A stretch of 64,000 nt of DNA from Bosea vaviloviae (GTDB lineage: Bacteria > Pseudomonadota > Alphaproteobacteria > Rhizobiales > Beijerinckiaceae). The notes beneath the pieces are model-generated. The model saw nothing but the letters and a program-made list of their open reading frames with translations, searched no databases and was not told the DNA's origin. This document shows positions 16,602-25,073 of this stretch, one piece after another; position 1 is the stretch's first letter, and every line of letters begins with the position of its first letter. Made by a program: the position numbers and the translations under genes. The stretch is from NCBI RefSeq assembly GCF_001741865.1, contig NZ_CP017147.1, forward strand, positions 1,789,001-1,853,000, written 5' to 3'.

Positions 16602-18782
16602 ATGGCTCAGACCTCTCGACAAGGCTTCCCGCGCCAAGGCTTCCTGCACAAGGCCGTGCTGGCCTTCGCGCTGATCGCGCCGGCGCTCGCCATCGCGGCG
16701 GAATCGGCTGCAGTCAGCTCGCCGCGCGTCACGGCGACTTTGCTGTCGAGCCGCGATGCCGTCCAGCCGGGCGAGCGCTTCCAGGTCGCGCTCGTCCAGA
16801 AGATCGCCAGGGGCTGGCACACCTATTGGCAAAACCCCGGCGATTCCGGCGAGGCGACGCGCATCGACTGGGCTCTGCCGGCGGGCATGACGGCGAGCGA
16901 TATCCGCTGGCCCGCGCCCAAGGCGCTCCCGGTCGAGCCGCTGGTCAATTTCGGCTTCGAGGGCACGCTGCTGTTGCCGGTCGAGATCACTGTGCCCGAG
17001 AGCGCCAAGCCCGGCGAGAGGGTGACGCTGAAGGCTAATGCGACCTGGCTTGTCTGCGAGAAGATCTGCATTCCCGAGGAGGGCGCCTTCACGCTCGACC
17101 TGCCGGTCGAGGCCGCGGCGATCGTCGATGAGAACGCCCAGTCGCGCATCGATGCGACGCTTGCTGCCTTGCCGCAGCCCGCCGGTTTCAAGGCGAAGCT
17201 GACGAGCGATGGCGACCGGCTTGCACTCTCGCTGCCGGGCCTGAGCGCGCAGGCGAGCGAGATCCGCTTCTTTCCGCTCTCCGACACGCTGATCGAGCAT
17301 GCCGCGCCGCAGCCCGCCACGCCCGCCGCCGATGGCGTCAGCCTGCAGCTCGCCCGCTCCAGCGCGTTCAAGCTTGAGAATGCGGAACTCTCCGGCGTCG
17401 TCACCTTCAAGGAAGGTGGCCTGCCGCGTTCGCTTGCGGTGACAGTCGAAGCCGAGCCCGCTTTGCTGACCGCCGCAACGGGGGCAAGCGCTGCGCCGCG
17501 CCCGGCCGTGGTGAGACTGCCGCTTCCGGTCGAGGGCGCCGACCTGACGCTCTGGGCTGCGCTCGCCTTCGCCTTTGCGGGCGGCTTGATTCTCAACCTG
17601 ATGCCTTGCGTGCTGCCGGTGCTGTTCATCAAGGCGCTCGGCTTTGCGCAATTGGCGCGGGCGCATCGCGACGAGGTTCGCGAGCAGGGCATGCTCTTCC
17701 TCGGCGGCGTGGTCGTGACCTTCATGATCCTGGCCGGCATCGTCGTCGGCTTCGCGGCGCTCGGCTCCAGCATCGGCTGGGGGTTCCAACTGCAATCACC
17801 GCCTCTGGTCATCGCGCTTGCCGTCATCATGACATTGATCGGCTTCAACCTGCTGGGCGCCTTCGAGGTCGGAACCTCCGCTGGCGGCGTGGGCCAGGAC
17901 CTCGCCAGCCGGGGCGGCCGCCTGGGCGCTTTCATGACCGGCGCGCTTGCCGTCGTGGTCGCGACGCCCTGCACAGCCCCCTTCATGGGCGCGGCGGTGG
18001 GCTATGCGGTGACACAGCCGCCTGCCATGGGCCTCGCCGTCTTCCTGGCGCTGGCGCTCGGCTTCGCTTTGCCGGTCCTGGCGCTCTCCTTCGCGCCCGG
18101 CCTGTTGCGCCTGCTGCCCAAGCCCGGCCGCTGGATGGTGATCCTGAAACAGGCCTTCGCCTTCCCGATGTTCGCGACCGCGATCTGGCTGGTCTGGGTC
18201 GCCTCGGTGCAGGCCGGCCCCGGTGGCGTTTTGGCCGCGCTGGTCGCGGTGCTGGCCGCGGGCTTCATCGTCTGGCTCGTTGGCGTCACGCGCGGCACCG
18301 GCCGGCTGCGCCTGGCCGCTTCGGGGCTCGCCGCGCTGGTCGCACTTGGCGCCGGCTGGTTCGTGCTGCAGAGCGCCGTGCCCAGCGCGACCAGCGAGGC
18401 GCGCGCCGGCGATATCCAGGCCTGGACACCGGAGCGCGTCGCAGGCCTGCAGGCCGAGGGCAAACCCGTCTTCGTCAATTTCACCGCCGCCTGGTGCATC
18501 ACCTGCCTGGCGAATGAGCGCGTCGCGCTCTCGCGGCAGGAGGTCAAGGACGCCTTCGCCGAACTGAAGGTCGCCTCCCTCAAGGCCGACTGGACCAACC
18601 GCAATTCCGCGATCGCCCAGGCGCTGGCCGAGCAGGGCCGCGCCGGTGTGCCGCTCTATCTGTTCTATCCCGGCAAGAAGGATGCGCAGCCCGAGATCCT
18701 GCCGCAATTGCTGACGCCCGACATGCTGGTCACGGCCGCCCGTCGGGCCGCCGGCAAGGAGATCAAGACCGCCTCCCGCTGA
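16602..18782 (+). CDS. DsbD/ScsB-type thiol:disulfide interchange protein
   Basis: This 726-aa membrane protein carries electrons from cytoplasmic thioredoxin to the periplasm. A signal peptide (about 1-32) is followed by an N-terminal periplasmic domain with the cysteine pair CEKIC near 150. The central domain has about eight TMs with the two buried cysteines in NLMPCVLPV and VATPCTAPF. A C-terminal thioredoxin-like domain ends the chain with WCITC. All three redox pairs are intact. The exported redoxin downstream is a likely client. A 161-bp palindromic element follows immediately after the stop. Confidence 0.92.
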   Translation: MAQTSRQGFPRQGFLHKAVLAFALIAPALAIAAESAAVSSPRVTATLLSSRDAVQPGERFQVALVQKIARGWHTYWQNPGDSGEATRIDWALPAGMTASDIRWPAPKALPVEPLVNFGFEGTLLLPVEITVPESAKPGERVTLKANATWLVCEKICIPEEGAFTLDLPVEAAAIVDENAQSRIDATLAALPQPAGFKAKLTSDGDRLALSLPGLSAQASEIRFFPLSDTLIEHAAPQPATPAADGVSLQLARSSAFKLENAELSGVVTFKEGGLPRSLAVTVEAEPALLTAATGASAAPRPAVVRLPLPVEGADLTLWAALAFAFAGGLILNLMPCVLPVLFIKALGFAQLARAHRDEVREQGMLFLGGVVVTFMILAGIVVGFAALGSSIGWGFQLQSPPLVIALAVIMTLIGFNLLGAFEVGTSAGGVGQDLASRGGRLGAFMTGALAVVVATPCTAPFMGAAVGYAVTQPPAMGLAVFLALALGFALPVLALSFAPGLLRLLPKPGRWMVILKQAFAFPMFATAIWLVWVASVQAGPGGVLAALVAVLAAGFIVWLVGVTRGTGRLRLAASGLAALVALGAGWFVLQSAVPSATSEARAGDIQAWTPERVAGLQAEGKPVFVNFTAAWCITCLANERVALSRQEVKDAFAELKVASLKADWTNRNSAIAQALAEQGRAGVPLYLFYPGKKDAQPEILPQLLTPDMLVTAARRAAGKEIKTASR

Positions 18783-18783
18783 C

Positions 18784-18944
18784 TAGAGGCTGCTATGAAC
18801 CAGCGGTACGATTTGACGCTGGCGATTTTGCGCGATTGCGGCGTCGTTCTTCGTAGCAAACCGGAAGGTTTGCGTCCTCGAACTCCTGGCATTCGCGCAA
18901 AATCGCCAGCGTCAAATCGTACCGCTGGTTCATAGCAGCCTCTA
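18784..18944. repeat. 161-bp element with perfect 52-bp inverted repeats
   Basis: The left arm (18784-18835) and right arm (18893-18944) are exact reverse complements over 52 nt, separated by 57 nt. At the centre, GCAAACC (18856-18862) and GGTTTGC (18867-18873) enclose GGAA, a GNRA-type tetraloop. The element starts 1 nt after the dsbD stop. A 46-codon ORF runs on the plus strand (18795-18935) and another on the minus strand (18793-18933); the two share the first 13 and last 13 residues because of the arms. Transcription would give a very long RNA hairpin. Whether it is a mobile element, a terminator or both is unknown. Confidence 0.9.
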
Positions 18945-18975
18945 AGGTCCCAACCCCTGAAGACGGAGACACTCC

Positions 18976-19617
18976 ATGAAAGCCAGCCTGACCCGACAGA
19001 GTTTCATCGCCGGCCTCGCTCTTGCCGGCCTTTCGCTGAGCGCAGGCTCCGTCCTGGCGCAGGGTGCCGCGAAGATCGGCCAGCCCGCACCTGCCTTCCA
19101 GGCCGTCGACGCCGACGGCAAGACGCGCAATCTCTCGGAATTCGCCGGCAAGACCGTGATCCTGGAATGGACCAATGCAGACTGCCCCTATGTCAGGAAG
19201 CACTACAACAGCGCCACCATGCAGACGCTGCAGAAGGATATGGCCAAGGAGGGCATCGTCTGGCTCTCGGTCGTGTCCTCGCCGGTCGGCGAGCAGGGTT
19301 ATGTCGAAGGCTCTGCGGCCAAGGAACTGACGGCGAAGCGCGATGCCGCGCCGGCCGCCGTGCTGCTCGACCCCAACAGCAAGGTGGCGCGCGCTTATGG
19401 AGCGACGACGACGCCGCATATGTACATCGTCGATCCCAAGGGCACGCTCGCCTATATGGGCGCGATCGACGACAAGCCCTCCTCGAATCCGGCGAGCCTC
19501 AACGGCGCCAAGAGCTATGTCCGGCAGGCCGTGGCCGAGCTGAAGGCCGGCAAGCCGATCAGCGAGGCGGCTACCAAATCTTATGGCTGTGCGGTGAAAT
19601 ACGCGCCACTGAGCTAA
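18976..19617 (+). CDS. exported thioredoxin-fold redoxin (AhpC/TSA-like)
   Basis: This 213-aa protein has a signal peptide (about 1-28, ending VLAQG) and a redoxin domain opening IGQPAPAFQAVDADGKTRNL. The active-site segment is WTNADCPYVRKHY, with one cysteine where thioredoxins have CxxC. That is the pattern of peroxiredoxin-like YHS/redoxin proteins; a second Cys lies near the C-terminus (SYGCAVKY). GGAG precedes the ATG. It lies downstream of the dsbD gene, which could reduce it in the periplasm. Confidence 0.85.
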   Translation: MKASLTRQSFIAGLALAGLSLSAGSVLAQGAAKIGQPAPAFQAVDADGKTRNLSEFAGKTVILEWTNADCPYVRKHYNSATMQTLQKDMAKEGIVWLSVVSSPVGEQGYVEGSAAKELTAKRDAAPAAVLLDPNSKVARAYGATTTPHMYIVDPKGTLAYMGAIDDKPSSNPASLNGAKSYVRQAVAELKAGKPISEAATKSYGCAVKYAPLS

Positions 19618-19636
19618 GAGAACCTTCCCTCTTCCC

Positions 19637-19803
19637 TTCTCCTCCCTTCTCCCCTCGCGGGAGAAGGTGGCCCGGAGGGCCGGATGAGGGGGCGCCGTGC
19701 CCTATCCGGTTAGCGTCGTGTTCGGCCAGACGGAAGGGCTCACGGCGCCCCCTCATCCGTCAGCGCTGCGCGCTGCCACCTTCCCCCGCCAGGGGGGAAG
19801 GGA
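19637..19803. repeat. dispersed hairpin repeat (family E), copy 1
   Basis: Perfect 18-bp arms GGATGAGGGGGCGCCGTG (19682-19699) and its complement (19741-19758) surround 41 nt. They are flanked by GGGAGAAGGTGG on the left and CCACCTTCCCCC on the right. It fills the gap between the convergent redoxin and ugpC genes. A sequence with the same GGGAGAAGG edge lies at 55915-56072. Confidence 0.7.
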
Positions 19804-19835
19804 AGAACCCACCCAAATCCCCGTCGGCGCGTGCG

Positions 19836-20915
<1,080 letters not shown>

Positions 20916-20925
20916 GGGGTTCCCG

Positions 20926-20998
20926 GGCGAATAGCGAGTGGCGAATGCGAGTGGAGAGCAGGAACGGCCAGTCGCCATTCGCTACTTGCCATTCGCCT
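20926..20998. repeat. heptamer-based hairpin element (family A), copy 2
   Basis: CGAATAG, CGAGTGG and a degenerate third unit (20928-20954) face CCATTCG, CTACTTG and CCATTCG on the right. The element abuts the ugpE stop codon at 20999 and lies between ugpE and ugpC. Confidence 0.8.
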
Positions 20999-21850
20999 CT
21001 ATTTTTCCGTCTCCACCAGGCCCTTCACGAAGAGCCTCTGCATCAGGATGACGACGAGCACCGGCGGCAGCATCGCCAGCATGGCGGTGGCCATGGCGAG
21101 CTGCCATTCGGTGAGCGCGTCGGAGGTGACGATCATTTTCTTGATGCCGATGACGATGGTTTGCATCGAGTCCTTCGTCGTCACCAGGAGCGGCCAGAGA
21201 TACTGGTTCCAGCCATAGATGAACTGGATCACGAACAAAGCCGCGATCGTCGTCATCGAGAGCGGGATCACCGTGTCCTTGAAGAAGCGGAATGGCCCGG
21301 CATTGTCGATCCGGGAGGCTTCGAGCAATTCGTCGGGGATCGTCATGAAGAATTGACGGAACAGCAATGTGCCGGTGGCCGAGGCGATCAATGGCACGGC
21401 GAGGCCCTGATAGCTGTCGAGCATGTTGAGGTCGGAGACGACCTTGAAGGTCGGGAAGATGCGCACCTCGACCGGCAGCATCAGCGTGATGAAGATGATC
21501 CAGAACGCCGCCATCCGGAACGGGAAGCGGTAATAGACGATGGCATAGGCCGAGAGCACCGAGATGAAGATCTTTCCCAGCGCGATCGCCATCGCCATGA
21601 TGAAGGAGTTCAGCATCATCCCGGCGACCGGCTCGCGCGTCGTGCCCGAGGTGCCGATGAACAGGATGCGGTGGTAGTTCTCCAGGAAATACGGTCCCGG
21701 CCAGAGCGGCAGCTTGCCGTTGATGATGGTCGAGGCGTCCCAGGTCGAGGCGACGAAGGTCAGCCAGACCGGGAAGGCGACGATCAGAACCCCGATCGTC
21801 AGGATGACATAGGCGATCGCATCGCCCAGGCGGCGGTCTTCGACCATCAA
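20999..21850 (-). CDS. ugpE: sn-glycerol-3-phosphate ABC importer permease UgpE
   Basis: A 283-aa permease with six predicted TMs. The EAA loop reads DELLEASRIDNAGPFRFFKDTVIPL, and the C-terminus contains WNQYLWPLLVTT, typical of UgpE/MalG-type permeases. It follows an unrelated 185-aa reading frame that separates it from ugpA; in E. coli the two permease genes are adjacent. It pairs with UgpA in the membrane. Confidence 0.9.
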   Translation of the reverse strand: MMVEDRRLGDAIAYVILTIGVLIVAFPVWLTFVASTWDASTIINGKLPLWPGPYFLENYHRILFIGTSGTTREPVAGMMLNSFIMAMAIALGKIFISVLSAYAIVYYRFPFRMAAFWIIFITLMLPVEVRIFPTFKVVSDLNMLDSYQGLAVPLIASATGTLLFRQFFMTIPDELLEASRIDNAGPFRFFKDTVIPLSMTTIAALFVIQFIYGWNQYLWPLLVTTKDSMQTIVIGIKKMIVTSDALTEWQLAMATAMLAMLPPVLVVILMQRLFVKGLVETEK

Positions 21851-21883
21851 TATTCGCCTCTTTCGGTGAAGCCGATCACGCGC

Positions 21884-22441
21884 TTAGCTCCGTGGTTTCG
21901 TCATGGTGGCAAAAAACAGCTCGAGCAGCGGCGGCGCGGCCTCCTCCGTCGCGCGGATCTCCTTGCCCTCATCCAGCACCGAGAAATGGTCGTAGACATA
22001 ATGCCATTTCGGCGCCTGCCCGGCCTGTTCCGGTGCGGGCGGCGTGAGCTCATAGGCCTTCGTCGACAGCCGCCATCGCTTCGAGCCCTCTCCGACGGGG
22101 TGAAACTGCAGGAAGAGCCGCAGCGCCTGTGGCCAGACGAAGGAGGGTGCTGCGCTGTTTGGCCCCACGGAAAGACCGGCCTCCGCCGCGCTGACCGCGA
22201 TGAGTTTGATCGAGGCGGCCGCGGCTTGCCGTTCGGCTTCCCGGGCGGCGACGCCGCATGCTGTCGCGCCCCATTCCTGGCGCGAGGGCATGCAGAAAAG
22301 GACAATGCCGGGCCAGGCGTCGATCATGCGAGCAGGCGATGCAGGCGTGGTCTGAAGGGCCTGCGCATGAGCAGCCACGATCAGGGCTGCCGATGCCGAC
22401 ATAAGCCCGACGGACACAAGCCATGCGAGGCGCCGGCGCAT
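21884..22441 (-). CDS. unknown secreted protein inside the ugp operon
   Basis: I do not recognise this 185-aa protein. It starts at an ATG (22441) that overlaps the ugpA stop as TGATG, so it is probably translated by coupling. Residues 1-26 form a signal peptide (MRRRLAWLVS, hydrophobic core, AHA before Q27). The mature part has two cysteines (C50, C62) close enough for a disulfide, a W-rich stretch and an acidic C-terminal region (VLDEGKEIRATEEAAPP). Codon use matches the neighbours. Its position suggests a periplasmic accessory to glycerophosphate uptake, which is inference. Confidence 0.75.
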   Translation of the reverse strand: MRRRLAWLVSVGLMSASAALIVAAHAQALQTTPASPARMIDAWPGIVLFCMPSRQEWGATACGVAAREAERQAAAASIKLIAVSAAEAGLSVGPNSAAPSFVWPQALRLFLQFHPVGEGSKRWRLSTKAYELTPPAPEQAGQAPKWHYVYDHFSVLDEGKEIRATEEAAPPLLELFFATMTKPRS

Positions 22442-23322
22442 CAATAGCTCACCTTGCGCTCGATGAAGCGGAACTGGATCGCCGTCATACCGATCACCAT
22501 GATCAGCAGGACGACCGATTGCGCCGCCGAGCCGCCCAGATTCGAGCCACCCTTGCCGTCGGAATAGACCTTGTAGACCAAGGTCTCGGTCGCCCCCGAA
22601 GGGCCGCCGCCGGAGATGGTGTCGATGATGCCGAAGGTGTCGAAGAAGACGTAGACGATGTTGACGGTGAGCAGGAAGAAGGTCGTCGGCGAGAGCAGCG
22701 GGAAGATGATCGTCCAGAAGCGGCGCATCGGCTTGGCCCCGTCGATCACAGCCGCCTCGATCACGCTTTTGGGGATCGATTGCAGGCCGGCGAGGAAGAA
22801 CAGGAAATTGTAGCTGATCTGCTTCCAGGTCGCGGCCAGGATCACCAGCGTCATCGCGTCATTGCCGTTGAGGCGCGGGTTCCAGGCTATGCTGAGACTG
22901 TTGAGGCCTCGCGCCAGCATGCCCAGCGAGGGATCGAACATGAAGATCCAGAGCACGCCGGCCACCGCCGGCGCGACTGCATAGGGCCAGATCAGCAATG
23001 TCTTGTAGATCTCGGCGCCCCTGATCTGCCGGTCGGCCATCACGGCGAAGAGCAGCGCGATCGACAGCGAGAGCACACAGACGAAGGAGGAGAAGATCGC
23101 GGTGTTGATCAGCGCCTTGTAGTAGCCGGGATCGGCGAACAGATCGCGATAGTTCTCGAACCAGACGAATTCGGTCGAGGTGCCGAAGGCGTCCTGCAGC
23201 AGGAAGCTCTGCCAGACCGCCTGGCTCGCCGGCCAGTAGAAGAACAGCACGGTGATCACCAGCTGCGGCGCGAGCAGCAGGACCGGGATCGTCAGGCCGC
23301 TGAAATAGGCGTTCTTGGTCAT
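22441..23322 (-). CDS. ugpA: sn-glycerol-3-phosphate ABC importer permease UgpA
   Basis: A 293-aa permease with six TMs. Characteristic stretches are SFLLQDAFGTSTEFVWFENY, VLWIFMFDPSLG and the EAA loop SVIEAAVIDGAKPMRRFWTI. The C-terminus ends RFIERKVSY as in other UgpA proteins. The upstream spacer to ugpB contains a heptamer repeat. Its stop shares bases with the start of the unknown secreted protein gene. Confidence 0.92.
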   Translation of the reverse strand: MTKNAYFSGLTIPVLLLAPQLVITVLFFYWPASQAVWQSFLLQDAFGTSTEFVWFENYRDLFADPGYYKALINTAIFSSFVCVLSLSIALLFAVMADRQIRGAEIYKTLLIWPYAVAPAVAGVLWIFMFDPSLGMLARGLNSLSIAWNPRLNGNDAMTLVILAATWKQISYNFLFFLAGLQSIPKSVIEAAVIDGAKPMRRFWTIIFPLLSPTTFFLLTVNIVYVFFDTFGIIDTISGGGPSGATETLVYKVYSDGKGGSNLGGSAAQSVVLLIMVIGMTAIQFRFIERKVSY

Positions 23323-23324
23323 GG

Positions 23325-23428
23325 GCGAATGGTGGGTTGGGGGAAGAAGCGAATGGCGAATGGCGAGTGGCGAATGGGATGAGAGGGCATCGTTCCTCGT
23401 CTACTCGCCATTCGCCATCTCGCCATGC
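23325..23428. repeat. heptamer-based hairpin element (family A), copy 3
   Basis: The heptamers CGAATGG, CGAATGG, CGAGTGG, CGAATGG (about 23350-23377) face ACTCG, CCATTCG and CCATCTCG units at 23404-23425. This is the longest copy, with an extra G-rich insert. It lies between ugpB and ugpA, ending about 10 nt from the ugpB stop. Confidence 0.8.
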
Positions 23429-23437
23429 GTCTCATGG

Positions 23438-24760
23438 TCAACGCGACGCGGTGCGCTCGAACTGGCGCAGCATCTGGTTGCCGCGCTCGACGGCTGCATC
23501 CAGCGCCGCCTTCGGCGTCTTCTGCCCGTTCAGCGCCGCTTCGATCTCCTCCGACCAGATGTCGCGGATCTGGACCAGGCTGCCGAAGCGCAGGCCGCGC
23601 GAATTCTCGGTCGGCTCCTTGTTGGTCAGCTCCAGGATCGGCGTCTCGAGATAGGGCTTGTCCTTGTAGAAGCCGGACGCCTTGACCTTCTCATAGGCCG
23701 CCTTGGTGATCGGCAGATAGCCGGACTCGGTATGCAGCTTCACCTGGCGGTCGACGTCAGACAGGAAGGTGAAGAACTTGGCGACGCCCTTGTATTCGTC
23801 GGCCTTCTTGCCGCCCATCACCCACAGCGAGGCGCCGCCGATGATCGAGTTCTGCGGCGCGCCGGTGGCTTCGGGGTAATACGGCATCGGCGCATTGGCC
23901 CAGTCGAACTTGGCGTTCGCCTTGACGTTGCCGAAGAAGCCCGAGGAGGTCAGCATGATCGGGCATTCGCCCGAGGTGAAGCGGCCCTCGCCATTATTGG
24001 TGCGGCCGGAATAATCGTAGGTCTTGTCCTTCTGCAGCTCGACCAGATTGGTCAGGTGCTTGACGAAGAGCGGGCTGTTGAAGTTCAGCACGGCGTCGAA
24101 GCCGTCGAGCCCGTTCCCCTTGGTCGCGATCGGGATATTGTGCCAGGCACCGAACTGCTCGATGTTGGCCCAGGTCGCCCAGGCATTGGTGAAGCCGCAT
24201 TTATCGAAGCCGGCGGCCTTCAGTTTCTTGCCGGCCTCGAACACCTCGGGCCAGGTCTTGGGCGGCGCGTCGGGGTTCAGGCCCGCCTTCTTGAAGGCGT
24301 CCTTGTTGTACCACATCACCATCGAGGACGAGTTGAACGGCATCGAGAGCATGTCGCCCTTGGCCGTGGAATAATAGCCGGTGATCGCAGGCAGATAGGC
24401 CTTCGGATCGAATGTTTCGCCGGCTTCCTTCATCAACTCGAAGACGGGCTTGATCGCGCCCTTGGCCGACATCATCGTGCCGGTGCCGACTTCGAAGACT
24501 TGCAGGATATGCGGCGCGGTGCCGGCGCGGAAGGCGGCAATGCCGGCATTCAGCGTGTCGGGATAGGAGCCCTTATAGGCGGGGACGATCTTGTAGTCCT
24601 TCTGCGAGGCGTTGAAATCCTCGGCGAGCTTCACCACGACGTCGTTATTGGCGCCGGTCAGCGCATGCCACCACTGGATCTCGGTCTGCGCCAGGGCAGG
24701 AGCTGCGCCCGCGAGCACGAAAGCGGCGGCCGAGATCAGGATCGTCGATTTCACTGTCAT
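23438..24760 (-). CDS. ugpB: sn-glycerol-3-phosphate-binding protein UgpB
   Basis: A 440-aa periplasmic binding protein with a signal peptide ending APALAQ. Blocks that match UgpB from memory include IQWWHALTG at the mature N-terminus, YKGSYPDTLNAGIAAFRAG, ILQVFEVGTGTMMSAKGAIK, MPFNSSSMVMWYNKDAFKKA, SIIGGASLWVMGGKK and GYLPITKAAYEK. The protein ends with the family's AVERGNQMLRQFE. It captures sn-glycerol-3-phosphate or glycerophosphodiesters and heads the operon. A PHO-box-like site lies upstream. Confidence 0.95.
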   Translation of the reverse strand: MTVKSTILISAAAFVLAGAAPALAQTEIQWWHALTGANNDVVVKLAEDFNASQKDYKIVPAYKGSYPDTLNAGIAAFRAGTAPHILQVFEVGTGTMMSAKGAIKPVFELMKEAGETFDPKAYLPAITGYYSTAKGDMLSMPFNSSSMVMWYNKDAFKKAGLNPDAPPKTWPEVFEAGKKLKAAGFDKCGFTNAWATWANIEQFGAWHNIPIATKGNGLDGFDAVLNFNSPLFVKHLTNLVELQKDKTYDYSGRTNNGEGRFTSGECPIMLTSSGFFGNVKANAKFDWANAPMPYYPEATGAPQNSIIGGASLWVMGGKKADEYKGVAKFFTFLSDVDRQVKLHTESGYLPITKAAYEKVKASGFYKDKPYLETPILELTNKEPTENSRGLRFGSLVQIRDIWSEEIEAALNGQKTPKAALDAAVERGNQMLRQFERTASR

Positions 24761-25073
24761 TGATGTCGTCTCCCTTATCCACCCTTGCGCACGGCATGGC
24801 GGCTCTTGTCGTTGGTGCGCAAGCTAGCATGAAGCGCAGGTGACGTTTCAACGACAAAAGGATGACGCTCGCCAAGGGGCAGCTCGGCGGTTTCCCCAGT
24901 CTTGATCGCTCGAAATCTTGCAGGCGCAGCATCCTGGGGATGAGAACCGAGGCGGCAGCAAGGGCCCAGAGTCCATGACAGCCTCTAGGCCCATGCGCCG
25001 GGCGGGGCTTGCGCAAATGGCTGGAAGCGGCTGTTCTCCGCACCCCACTCCGCCGTGCCGATGGAACATCACG
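24761..25073. other. intergenic region between ugpB and the FAH gene
   Basis: This 313-nt divergent spacer holds the ugp promoter region with a PHO-box-like site. No convincing gene, RNA or repeat is visible in the rest. Open frames across it lack ribosome sites and family features. Confidence 0.6.
24840..24857 (-). promoter_or_regulatory. PHO-box-like direct repeat upstream of ugpB
   Basis: On the minus strand TTGTCGT-TGAA-ACGTCAC has the 7-4-7 spacing of a PhoB site (two CTGTCAT-like heptamers 4 nt apart) and matches 10 of the 14 heptamer positions. It lies about 80-97 nt before the ugpB ATG. PhoB control of ugp is established in enterobacteria and rhizobia. Confidence 0.45.

Noticed and set aside
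18793..19419. 208-codon minus frame across the palindrome and redoxin gene
   Set aside because: Most of it is antisense to the redoxin; only the 46 codons within the palindrome are discussed, and these as an unproven ORF.
20945..22447. 500-codon plus-strand open frame
   Set aside because: Antisense to ugpE and the secreted protein; charged low-complexity translation with no domains.
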